Shown here in pieces: positions 34,149 through 41,073 of a stretch of DNA of 41,138 bases. The notes below the pieces were generated by a model. That model was not told where the DNA came from and did no database searches. It worked only from the letters and a program-made list of their open reading frames with translations. Both the position numbers and the translations under genes were made by a program. Numbering within the stretch: the first letter of the stretch is position 1; each line of letters starts with the position of its first letter. The stretch covers positions 1 to 41,138 of the forward strand of contig CASFTO010000043.1 in the NCBI GenBank assembly GCA_949297665.1, given 5' to 3'. Source of the stretch: an uncultured Alphaproteobacteria bacterium (lineage in GTDB: Bacteria > Pseudomonadota > Alphaproteobacteria > RF32 > CAG-239).

Positions 34149-35183
34149 TTAAATTTCATCCCATCCTTCTACTGCCGTACTCTGATTGTATGACGATACA
34201 TTGGCTTCAAAGAAATTTCCTTTTACATTTCCTTCACCATTCGTATCGGCGACTTTTTCTAATTGCTTATACGGATTTGTATCGTAACCTTCATATCTCG
34301 GCTGTAGACCGATATCCTTTAACCGTTTATTGGCAATAAATTTTGTATATTCTTCTATTGTCTTTTCGGTTATTCCAATAATATTGCCGCCAATGATATG
34401 GTTGCTCCACGCAATTTCTTGCTCTACGGCTTTATCAAACATTGCATATATCTCATCTTGGTTAAAAAATCCTGAATTTTCTTTCATGATTTCTCTAATC
34501 ATATTGGCAAATATCACACAATGCGTTAACTCGTCACGGTTAATGTATTTTATCTCATCCGCCGTTCCTATCATCAAACTTCTAGATGCCAAGTTGTAGA
34601 AGAAATTAAATCCATTATAGAAATATACACCTTCCAGTAGATAGTTTGCTATCAATACGCGGGCGAAATTTACATCGCTCTTGTTATCAATGAAGTTCTG
34701 ATAAATTTCGGCAATATATTTATTTCTTTCCAACAAAATCTTGTCTTCTCGCCACTTATCATATATTTCCGCACGCTTTGCTGCCGGAATGATACTCTCT
34801 ATTATGTACGCATAACTTTGGGAGTGCACGGCTTCTTGGTAGGTTTGAATAGCTAAAATAAGATTAACTTCCGGTGCTGTAATATATTCACTGATGTTTG
34901 GCAAATTGTTGGTCTGAATACTATCCAAAAATACCAAAAATGATAATATGCCGTCATAAGCTCTCTTCTCTGATGCTGTCAATTCATCATATGCGCGCTT
35001 ATCGTCAAACAACGACACTTTTTCTGGTATCCAAAAGTTTTCCATCATTAAGCGATAAACTTTATTTGCCCATTGATATTTTACGTTATTCAAATTGAAC
35101 AGATTGGTTACATTACCGCCAATCATACGACGATTAATGATTTCATCATTACCTTCAATATTAAACAGTTTTTTTCTTTGCAT
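34149..35183 (-). CDS. nrdB: Ribonucleotide reductase subunit beta (class Ia)
   Basis: 344 residues from Met at 35183 (MQRKKLFNIE), which follows AAGGAGAGAACA. The longer ORF overlaps nrdA and has no site. NrdB holds the diiron-tyrosyl cofactor. Ligands are visible: Asp in 'FLVFLDSIQ', Glu and His in 'YQEAVHSQSYAY', Glu in 'LLEGVYFYNGF', Glu and His in 'RDELTHC'. The Tyr in 'HSQSY' is at the radical position (4 after the His), so this is the tyrosyl-radical form rather than the Phe-substituted one. With NrdA it makes dNDPs. The gene is 13 nt after nrdA. Confidence 0.96.
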   Translation of the reverse strand: MQRKKLFNIEGNDEIINRRMIGGNVTNLFNLNNVKYQWANKVYRLMMENFWIPEKVSLFDDKRAYDELTASEKRAYDGILSFLVFLDSIQTNNLPNISEYITAPEVNLILAIQTYQEAVHSQSYAYIIESIIPAAKRAEIYDKWREDKILLERNKYIAEIYQNFIDNKSDVNFARVLIANYLLEGVYFYNGFNFFYNLASRSLMIGTADEIKYINRDELTHCVIFANMIREIMKENSGFFNQDEIYAMFDKAVEQEIAWSNHIIGGNIIGITEKTIEEYTKFIANKRLKDIGLQPRYEGYDTNPYKQLEKVADTNGEGNVKGNFFEANVSSYNQSTAVEGWDEI

Positions 35184-35196
35184 TGTTCTCTCCTTA

Positions 35197-37476
35197 TTAG
35201 CCTGCGCAGCTGACACATTCTTCTTTTTCCAGACTTGATCCGTCTTTTTGAATCGTTCTGGTGTAGTATAGGGTTTTAATATCTTTTTTCCATGCGCTCA
35301 TAATCGTATCATATATGTCTTTTGCTCGAATATTACGATTTAAGTTATACATCAGTTCTATGGAAATTCCCGTATCTATCCACTTATTTATGCGCGACAT
35401 AACGTCTATTACCGTTTCTTGGTTAATATTGCGGTTTTCTTGATAGAACCAGAATTTTTCCCGAATATACGGCGGGCAATTCGGAATAGAACCTTTACCA
35501 TGTGTTTCTACAAAAAACTTGCTGTAAATCGGCAATACCGATGCCGTGCACCCTTGTATCAATGAAGAGCTGGTATTTGGCGCAATCGCTGCAATTTGGC
35601 TGTTACGGATACCATATTTTTTTAGGTCCGTAAAAATTTGCGACCACTCTGTAGGATGTTTCGCATTCTTTGCAAACCAAATTTCATCGTGTCCTAAAAT
35701 AATCCCTTTGCTCCAATCCGAGCCTTCATAGGCGCCGAAACAACCTTTGGCTTTCGCTAGCTTAATTGAGGCTCTGATATTGTACAAGGCTATTTTTTCA
35801 AACAACTCATCAACGTATTCCGCTGACAAAATATACGGAACATTGTTTTTAGCCAATTTATCTGCCAACCCCATTGCACCGACACCGATTGTACGATAGC
35901 GCTTATTATGTTGTTGTCCCTCTAAAACAGGTACTTTCGTGAAATCTATCGCATTATCCAGCAAGCGAACAGATGTTTCACATACACTTTCCAATTCTTC
36001 ATCAGAATCTATATTGGCCAAGTTTATGGAAACTAAATTGCAAACGTGTACCAAACCTTCTGTTGCTCGTCTGGTAACTTTACCATTTTCCAAAACATCA
36101 TCTTCTATGTGGCTCGGGCGAACGTTACTGTGTGATTCTGTGCAAAGATTGGTTCCTACAATTAAACCATCATGTTTATTTGGGTTATACTTATTCAACG
36201 TATCCTTAAAGGCTATATAAGGCATGCCGGTTTCTATTTGTGAACGCATTACTTTTTTCAGCAATTCCTTCGCCGGATAGAATTTGTATAGTTCCAATTT
36301 GCCGAATGAGGCTTCTAAATATAATTGATTATAGGCTTTTTCGAATTCCTTTCCCCATAAATTGGCCAGCTCTATGCCGTATTTGGTTCGCACTTCATGT
36401 GGATCCACCATTAACCAATCTTCGTTGTTTTCCACTTTTTGCATAAATAAATCAGGCACCACAATTTGCGGGAATATATCGTATGCTTTCATGCGTTGAT
36501 CACCATTTTCCGTTCTCAACTCCAAGAAATCTTCAATATCCAAATGCCACATATCCAAAGAAACGGTTACCGCCCCTTTTCTCTTACCTTGTTGATTTAC
36601 GGCCACTGCGGTATCATTCAAAATACGAATCCATGGAATAACTCCTCCCGATGAATTCTTTATTCCTTTAATACGCGCGCCTTTGGCTCTGACACGAGAA
36701 ATATTCACGCCGACACCACCGCCAAATTTTGATATTGATGATACTTGGTCTATCACATAAAATATGGACTCCCTTGTATCGTCCATTGCCGTGATAAAGC
36801 ATGAACTCAAATTTCCGTTAGGACGTCTTAAATTCATCAAAAGCGGTGTTCCCAAAGAAATTTTACGATCTGCCAATTTTTCATATGTATCTTTAACTTT
36901 TGCCATACGCGTTGCTTTATCTTCGTTTTGTTCTATCAGCAGAGCTATGGATAAAAACATATCTTGAGGCAATTCCACAATATTGTCATTAAATTCGCAC
37001 AAATAGCGTTTGATTAAAAGATTGGCACCGGCATAATCATAAACCATATCAAATTCAGGCTTAATAAAATTAGCAGCTTCTTTAATTTCTGCATCCGTAT
37101 ATTTTTCTTTAATAACAGAATCATAGATATTATTGCTTATAGCATACTCTAAAAAGCGCTCGTAATTATATGGGGTTTCATTTTTGGGAACTTGACGAAG
37201 TTGGGATACTTTTTTGTATAGCGCCAACATTTTCATACGGCCAGCCACATTTTTCCACTCCGGCTCCTCAACCGATGTCAAATTTAAGACATTCATCGTT
37301 AACGCATTAAACAAATCCGATGTCGTCATTTCATCCTTCAAGTACTCATCCAAATTTAACAGAGGTTTGTGGGTATCGAGTTTATAACCTTTACAAACTT
37401 CATTTAATAATCTTTGGAGCTTAAATATTGAAAATTCTTCTTTTTTTCCATTTCTTTTAATTAGATTTACAGCCAT
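35197..37476 (-). CDS. nrdA: Ribonucleotide reductase subunit alpha (class Ia)
   Basis: 759 residues from Met at 37476 (MAVNLIKRNG), which follows AGAGGGAAAA. An ATP-cone begins the protein ('LIKRNGKKEEFSIFKLQRL'). Catalytic motifs are 'PNGNLSSCFI' with a redox Cys, 'NLCTES' with the Asn, radical Cys and Glu, and 'LYYTRTIQKDG' with the Tyr pair. The tail 'EKEECVSCAG' carries the shuttling Cys pair. It supplies dNTPs for replication. It is the first gene of the nrdAB operon. Confidence 0.97.
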   Translation of the reverse strand: MAVNLIKRNGKKEEFSIFKLQRLLNEVCKGYKLDTHKPLLNLDEYLKDEMTTSDLFNALTMNVLNLTSVEEPEWKNVAGRMKMLALYKKVSQLRQVPKNETPYNYERFLEYAISNNIYDSVIKEKYTDAEIKEAANFIKPEFDMVYDYAGANLLIKRYLCEFNDNIVELPQDMFLSIALLIEQNEDKATRMAKVKDTYEKLADRKISLGTPLLMNLRRPNGNLSSCFITAMDDTRESIFYVIDQVSSISKFGGGVGVNISRVRAKGARIKGIKNSSGGVIPWIRILNDTAVAVNQQGKRKGAVTVSLDMWHLDIEDFLELRTENGDQRMKAYDIFPQIVVPDLFMQKVENNEDWLMVDPHEVRTKYGIELANLWGKEFEKAYNQLYLEASFGKLELYKFYPAKELLKKVMRSQIETGMPYIAFKDTLNKYNPNKHDGLIVGTNLCTESHSNVRPSHIEDDVLENGKVTRRATEGLVHVCNLVSINLANIDSDEELESVCETSVRLLDNAIDFTKVPVLEGQQHNKRYRTIGVGAMGLADKLAKNNVPYILSAEYVDELFEKIALYNIRASIKLAKAKGCFGAYEGSDWSKGIILGHDEIWFAKNAKHPTEWSQIFTDLKKYGIRNSQIAAIAPNTSSSLIQGCTASVLPIYSKFFVETHGKGSIPNCPPYIREKFWFYQENRNINQETVIDVMSRINKWIDTGISIELMYNLNRNIRAKDIYDTIMSAWKKDIKTLYYTRTIQKDGSSLEKEECVSCAG

Positions 37477-37793
37477 TTTTCCCTCTTTATTCAGCAATTA
37501 TTTGTGGGCAGTATAAGTACGAGTTTTGGGGCTGTAAAGTGATGTATAAAGTTATACTAAGATTTTTTCAGCCTTGTCCTGACTGCTACAAATGAGCTTT
37601 TTATTTGCATAATTAGTGACTGAGATTTTAATTTATGTACATGAAATATAAAACTATTTTTTATGTCACTATAAGCTCTTACAGAATTTTTTATAATTAT
37701 TTTTCACAATTTCAAAAAAAATGCTTGCATTTATATTTTTTTTGGCATAGATATGTTTTTGCTCAAGATGATTGAGATTTTACCACAAATGAT
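37477..37793. other. Intergenic: nrdA upstream region and tRNA-Gln promoter area
   Basis: About 317 nt without a gene. It holds the nrdAB promoter candidate at 37543-37571. On the other strand TTGCAT (37725-37730) with a TAGATA at 17-nt spacing (37748-37753) is a weak promoter for tRNA-Gln. The rest is AT-rich, with nothing else recognised. Confidence 0.5.
37543..37571 (-). promoter_or_regulatory. nrdAB promoter candidate
   Basis: Minus strand CTGAAA (37566-37571), 17-nt spacer, TATACA (37543-37548). A GTATA-N4-TATAC dyad overlaps the -10 region. No NrdR-box consensus is recognisable. Confidence 0.4.
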
Positions 37794-37868
37794 TGGGGTG
37801 TCGCCAAGTGGTAAGGCATCGGCTTTTGGTGCCGACATTCGTTGGTTCGAATCCAGCCACCCCAGCCA
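37794..37868 (+). tRNA. tRNA-Gln(TTG)
   Basis: 75-nt cloverleaf. Acceptor TGGGGTG/CACCCCA, anticodon stem TCGGC/GCCGA with loop TTTTGGT giving anticodon TTG, T-arm GTTGG-TTCGAAT-CCAGC, discriminator G, encoded CCA. The accessory tract begins immediately after it, so the gene could be an integration target, although no duplicate 3' end is visible in the window. Confidence 0.97.
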
Positions 37869-37876
37869 AGCTTTGT

Positions 37877-37912
37877 AGAGGTTAGATTTTATAGTCTAAC
37901 CTCTTGTTTTTT
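37877..37912 (+). terminator. Terminator of tRNA-Gln
   Basis: AGAGGTTAGA (37877-37886) and TCTAACCTCT (37895-37904) form a 10-bp stem, then TTG and a T-run to 37912. Confidence 0.9.
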
Positions 37913-37924
37913 ATATATTTTTTA

Positions 37925-37977
37925 TGGTTCGTATGATATGCTTTCAAAACATGCTTTTTTACTACTTATACGAACCA
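37925..37977. repeat. 53-bp element with 10-bp terminal inverted repeat
   Basis: TGGTTCGTAT (37925-37934) and ATACGAACCA (37968-37977) are perfect complements separated by 33 bp. The interior contains an imperfect dyad (ATG-TTT-AAA-CAT). It sits directly behind tRNA-Gln at the boundary of the accessory tract and could be a recombination site or a remnant of a small element. Confidence 0.5.
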
Positions 37978-38224
37978 ATTTTTACAACTATCCTTGTTTT
38001 TCAATAGTTTAATCAGTTCGAAAGCTCTTAGTCGTTGGTGGGGGGGAGATAATTAGATTATAACTTCATATGTATCTTTCTGATTTATGTCTATACAATA
38101 ATCATCCTATAATATTAATGACAATAGACTATAGAATTATAATAAAATTTCCATTAGAAATAATATTTCCCTTTTTAATTTATTTTTCACAAAATTTATG
38201 CTATTATAAAATTGTGGTTTAGCC

Positions 38225-38250
38225 GATTTTAAATAATTGCTTATTTGACA
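38225..38250. repeat. Direct repeat, copy 1
   Basis: GATTTTAAATAATTGCTTA-TTTGACA. It matches copy 2 at 40081-40106 in 22 of the first 25 positions, in the same orientation. It lies just before the accessory gene start. Confidence 0.6.
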
Positions 38251-38271
38251 CTATTGAATTTGGAGTATATG

Positions 38272-39579
38272 ATGGCAAAATTATCAAAAATCCCCAACAA
38301 TGCCGACAAATTGACCCAAAATGCTTCTATTGAAGTTATGTGTCAACATTGGGATCCTCAATTTGATATGGTTGCTTTTTTTAATAAAAATGGATACCCT
38401 GTTGTTTCTAGTGAAGATGAGCGTTCGATTAATCAAGCAACTTTTGTATATGACGCAAATTCTAATATCTTGCACACTCCCTTTATAAAACCTGAAGATG
38501 TTTTAGCTACCATGCAAAATTTACAACAAATATTTGAACGCAATAACATTGGATATTATCCTTTTAGAGTAAAGTACCCTGAGCAGTTTGTGGAGCCTAT
38601 ATCTGAACGTAAACCTGAAGTTTTGTCTGATACAGTAGTTTTAGAACATTTGCAGCAACAAAATTTGAAAAAAATATCGCAAAATTCCTTAGAAAATTTA
38701 TATAAAGAAAATATAACAGATAATGGTCCCGTAAAGCTATATAGAGGAACATCTATTGGGGATGGGGCACATAAAACATGCTCAACAGATATCAGGGAAA
38801 TGATTGTTTTTGCTACTCCAAATATACAAAAAGCTACTCAATATGCAAGGCAAGAAGTCTCTAGATTTAGTTTTATAGAAGAATACAAAGCTAATCCAAT
38901 ACAACAATATGCTCCTGATCATGGATTAGAAAGTGATTTATGCTACGATAATGTCAGTTGGCACAAATCTGAATACACACAATATCGTAATTTTGAAACT
39001 TCCATAGAAACTGAAACTAATCCTCATTTGTGTACATATCTTTTTGATAATAAAACAGGTGATATGTATAAAATTTACGAAAATGGAAAATATATTGATA
39101 AATTTTGGGAGCAATATGCAAAATCCAGAAAACCTCAAAAAAAGTATAGTGAAAACATATCTAAGCGCATACATAATATTATCACTTTAACAAATAATCA
39201 GAGAGAAAATAAAACGTTTTCAAGACCTTCTGTTAAAGAAAAAGCAAAGGATTTTATAAAAGAAGCAAAATGCTATGCCGGTGGGAAAAGCCTATTTTCT
39301 AAATTAAAAGAAAAAATGGAAACTTTTGCAAAAGAGAACCCAAAGCTATTAACCATAGGTGGTGTTGCTGCTTTATTTGCCGGAATTGGTTCTGTGAATC
39401 CTTCATTAGCTGCTGCGGCTACTGTTGTGATGTCTACAGGTATTAAAGCCTGGTCTGATAAATTAAATGAAATGCGTGGATTGGGAAATTCTCATAATAA
39501 TGCAAAAAAACAACCATCCAAATTATCAACATTATCATATGCAATTCGAAAAAGATTGGAAATTCAAAAGGTAAGATAA
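38272..39579 (+). CDS. Accessory protein, possible ADP-ribosyltransferase-like domain
   Basis: 435 residues from ATG at 38272, 6 nt after GGAG; the upstream TTG and ATG are less well placed. No family is firmly recognised. Residues 157-192 read 'YRGTSIGDGAH...' then 'FATPNIQKATQYA'. That Arg motif followed by an 'F-A/S-T-P-x-x-x-x-A-x-x-Y-A' strand-helix resembles the layout of bacterial ADP-ribosyltransferase domains. Candidate acidic residues follow in 'YRNFETSIE'. The C-terminus (about 360-400) has an Ala/Gly/Val-rich hydrophobic stretch ('IGGVAALFAGIGSV') that could insert in a membrane. The codon choice is more AT-rich than in the core genes, suggesting horizontal origin. It is followed 2 nt later by a small acidic ORF. 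Toxin or effector function is inference only. Confidence 0.55.
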   Translation: MAKLSKIPNNADKLTQNASIEVMCQHWDPQFDMVAFFNKNGYPVVSSEDERSINQATFVYDANSNILHTPFIKPEDVLATMQNLQQIFERNNIGYYPFRVKYPEQFVEPISERKPEVLSDTVVLEHLQQQNLKKISQNSLENLYKENITDNGPVKLYRGTSIGDGAHKTCSTDIREMIVFATPNIQKATQYARQEVSRFSFIEEYKANPIQQYAPDHGLESDLCYDNVSWHKSEYTQYRNFETSIETETNPHLCTYLFDNKTGDMYKIYENGKYIDKFWEQYAKSRKPQKKYSENISKRIHNIITLTNNQRENKTFSRPSVKEKAKDFIKEAKCYAGGKSLFSKLKEKMETFAKENPKLLTIGGVAALFAGIGSVNPSLAAAATVVMSTGIKAWSDKLNEMRGLGNSHNNAKKQPSKLSTLSYAIRKRLEIQKVR

Positions 39580-39581
39580 GG

Positions 39582-39941
39582 ATGATTATATTAGATAATT
39601 TTGAGTTTTATATTAAAAATAATGAACTAGCAATCTCAATCGATTGTTCTGTTGCTGAAATTAATAATTTGAGGTGGGATACTAGAAATACAATTATTTT
39701 AACTATGGAAAATGGAGAACAATATCTTTTAACTAATATTTTACCTAATATTAGGGATATCTTACAACGAATAGAAACAGTAATGATTGTTTTTAAACAA
39801 AAACAAGAGATTGTTGAAGCTTATGATGTAGAAATAATTAAAGATAACACCTTAGAATTTGATGATTTATTTAATGAAGAGGCTATATCTTGCTATAGAA
39901 AATTTGAAATTTTGAAGAAAAATAGTGATACAACATTTTAA
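39582..39941 (+). CDS. Small acidic protein, possible partner or immunity protein
   Basis: 119 residues, no recognised family. It is acidic ('EIIKDNTLEFDDLFNEE'), a mix of strands and one helix ('LPNIRDILQRIETV'), with no signal peptide or membrane helix. It starts 2 nt after the stop of the 435-residue gene, with AAGGTAAGATAAGG before the ATG, so the two are co-translated. Small, acidic and tightly coupled genes directly behind a putative toxin are typical of immunity proteins or antitoxins, but here that is only an architectural argument. Confidence 0.55.
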   Translation: MIILDNFEFYIKNNELAISIDCSVAEINNLRWDTRNTIILTMENGEQYLLTNILPNIRDILQRIETVMIVFKQKQEIVEAYDVEIIKDNTLEFDDLFNEEAISCYRKFEILKKNSDTTF

Positions 39942-39946
39942 AAGGT

Positions 39947-39975
39947 TTGTAGTTGTATTGTATAGTTTTTATTAT
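39947..39975 (+). promoter_or_regulatory. Promoter candidate ahead of the 11-codon ORF
   Basis: TTGTAG (39947-39952), 17-nt spacer, TATTAT (39970-39975). Confidence 0.4.
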
Positions 39976-40011
39976 ACATATAAATTTCTAATCTCAACAT
40001 TTGGGAGGATT

Positions 40012-40047
40012 ATGAAAAAATTATCGTCAGTCAATACAATAAGTTAA
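40012..40047 (+). CDS. 11-codon ORF, MKKLSSVNTIS
   Basis: ATG follows GGGAGGA by 4 nt. The peptide MKKLSSVNTIS ends at TAA. Its start and upstream bases (TTTGGGAGGAT-TATGA) resemble the start of the 435-residue gene (MAKLSKIPNN). It may be a remnant of a second copy of that gene or a real leader peptide. Evidence is weak. Confidence 0.3.
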   Translation: MKKLSSVNTIS

Positions 40048-40080
40048 AAATGTTGTACTTATTATTATTCTGTTATAACT

Positions 40081-40106
40081 GATTTTAAATAGCTGCTTAA
40101 TTGACC
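40081..40106. repeat. Direct repeat, copy 2
   Basis: GATTTTAAATAGCTGCTTAA-TTGACC, the partner of 38225-38250. The two copies bracket the 38272-39941 gene pair in direct orientation, with 1.83 kb between them. Confidence 0.6.
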
Positions 40107-40112
40107 TTTTTC

Positions 40113-40130
40113 GCAGACTTTATTGCTAAC
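40113..40130. repeat. Short direct repeat A, first copy
   Basis: GCAGACTTTATTGCTAAC, preceded by TTTTTC. It is related to 40245-40262 (GCAGACTTTAT identical, then diverging). Confidence 0.4.
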
Positions 40131-40244
40131 TGAATATAAATATGATAAAAATATATTGTCTTCTTTTGTGCATAAATATTTTTGCAACGATATCCGTGCT
40201 TAATATTAAAAATAAAAGGTGTTTTTGAACGGAGTTTATTTTTA

Positions 40245-40262
40245 GCAGACTTTATCTGATAA
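40245..40262. repeat. Short direct repeat A, second copy
   Basis: GCAGACTTTATCTGATAA, preceded by TTTTTA. It is 132 bp after the first copy and could be a regulator or recombinase subsite. Confidence 0.4.
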
Positions 40263-40274
40263 TTCTTTTCTGTT

Positions 40275-40304
40275 CTTATAAGTAGTTTAACAACTATTTA
40301 TAAG
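40275..40304. repeat. 30-bp dyad at the recombinase start
   Basis: CTTATAAGTAGTT, a TAAC spacer and AACTATTTATAAG form a 13-bp inverted repeat with one mismatch, ending 8 nt before the ATG and overlapping the AAGG ribosome-binding site. Invertase-type crossover sites also have two roughly 12-13 bp half-sites, so it could be a recombination site, an operator or both. Confidence 0.5.
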
Positions 40305-40312
40305 GACTGATT

Positions 40313-40903
40313 ATGATATACGGATATATAAGGGTCAGCACAGACCATCAAAATACAGCAAATCAACATCACGAAATTGAATTATTTGCTCAAAAACACA
40401 ATATTCACATTGATAAATGGATTCAGGAAATTATTTCTTCAAGAAAGCCTCTATCTGAGCGTAAATTAGGGAAACTTCTAAAAAAACTGAAAAAAGGTGA
40501 TATTCTTATTGCTACCGAATTGTCTAGATTAGGAAGAAACCTATTGGAAGTTATGGGTATGCTACAAAAATGTTTGGAAAAAGATTGCCAAATTTGGACG
40601 CTAAAAGAAAATTATAGATTAGGGGCGGATATACAATCCAAAGTTCTAGCTTTTGCCTTTAGTTTAGCTAGTGAAATCGAACGGCAACTCATTTCTGAAC
40701 GAACCAGACTTTCTCTCCAACGACTTAAAGACGAAGGAACACATCTCGGACGTCCTTATGGAACTTCGTATCAAAAACTCCAAAAGGAACATGATAGAAT
40801 AAAAATATTAGTAGAAAAAGGTTTAACTAAAGCTGAAATAGCCCGAAGTCTTGGATGTTCTTGGTTGACTGTTCACCGATACATACAAAGAAATTTTAAA
40901 TAA
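40313..40903 (+). CDS. Serine recombinase, Mpi/invertase-like
   Basis: 196 residues. 'MIYGYIRVSTDHQNTANQ' carries the catalytic Ser9 with Arg7. 'ELSRLGRN' (69-76) and 'SEIERQLISERTR' (120-132) complete the active site and the E-helix. The C-terminal helix-turn-helix is 'GLTKAEIARSLGCSWLTVHRYI' (170-191). The length and the N-terminus resemble Bacteroides Mpi-type global DNA invertases and other small resolvase/invertase proteins. Such enzymes invert or excise DNA between short dyad sites. Codon use is AT-rich, matching the accessory tract. It has a strong terminator and a 30-bp dyad at its start. Confidence 0.9.
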   Translation: MIYGYIRVSTDHQNTANQHHEIELFAQKHNIHIDKWIQEIISSRKPLSERKLGKLLKKLKKGDILIATELSRLGRNLLEVMGMLQKCLEKDCQIWTLKENYRLGADIQSKVLAFAFSLASEIERQLISERTRLSLQRLKDEGTHLGRPYGTSYQKLQKEHDRIKILVEKGLTKAEIARSLGCSWLTVHRYIQRNFK

Positions 40904-40912
40904 TAGGCTTAG

Positions 40913-40945
40913 GACTTCCTTTTTCTACGGAAAGGAAGTCTTTTT
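40913..40945 (+). terminator. Recombinase terminator
   Basis: GACTTCCTTT (40913-40922) and AAAGGAAGTC (40931-40940), then five Ts. Confidence 0.9.
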
Positions 40946-41012
40946 GTATTTTGAAAACCACGCGTTAGACGCGTGGTTCAGTAAAGCTTATAGCGATGAG
41001 TTTGATATAACG

Positions 41013-41066
41013 CTCCATAAGGTTAAAATATTGCGGTCTGCCAAGACGCAATATAACCTTATGGAG
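41013..41066 (+). promoter_or_regulatory. tnpA leader hairpin covering the ribosome-binding site
   Basis: CTCCATAAGGTT (41013-41024) pairs with AACCTTATGGAG (41055-41066), and ATATTGCG (41028-41035) with CGCAATAT (41047-41054), giving a 20-bp stem with an AAA bulge. The GGAG that serves tnpA (41063-41066) is inside the stem, so translation should be repressed, as known for IS200. Confidence 0.8.
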
Positions 41067-41073
41067 ATCATTT

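Larger units (their letters stand above)
37869..38271. other. Intergenic between tRNA-Gln and the accessory gene
   Basis: About 400 nt. In order: the tRNA-Gln terminator, a 53-bp inverted-repeat element, a run of seven Gs around 38040, AT-rich sequence, an extended -10 (TGCTATTAT, 38199-38207) that may be the promoter, and direct repeat copy 1. No protein-coding gene is supported. Confidence 0.6.
39942..40312. other. Intergenic leader upstream of the serine recombinase
   Basis: About 370 nt. It holds a promoter candidate, an 11-codon ORF with a strong ribosome-binding site, direct repeat copy 2, a second pair of short direct repeats and a dyad just before the recombinase start. No further gene is supported. 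Confidence 0.6.

Noticed and set aside
37501..37620. NrdR boxes ahead of nrdA
   Set aside because: No pair of matches to the consensus. Only a short GTATA/TATAC dyad is present.
38035..38050. G7 run as a phase-variable coding tract
   Set aside because: It is outside any supported gene, so no frame switching can be argued.
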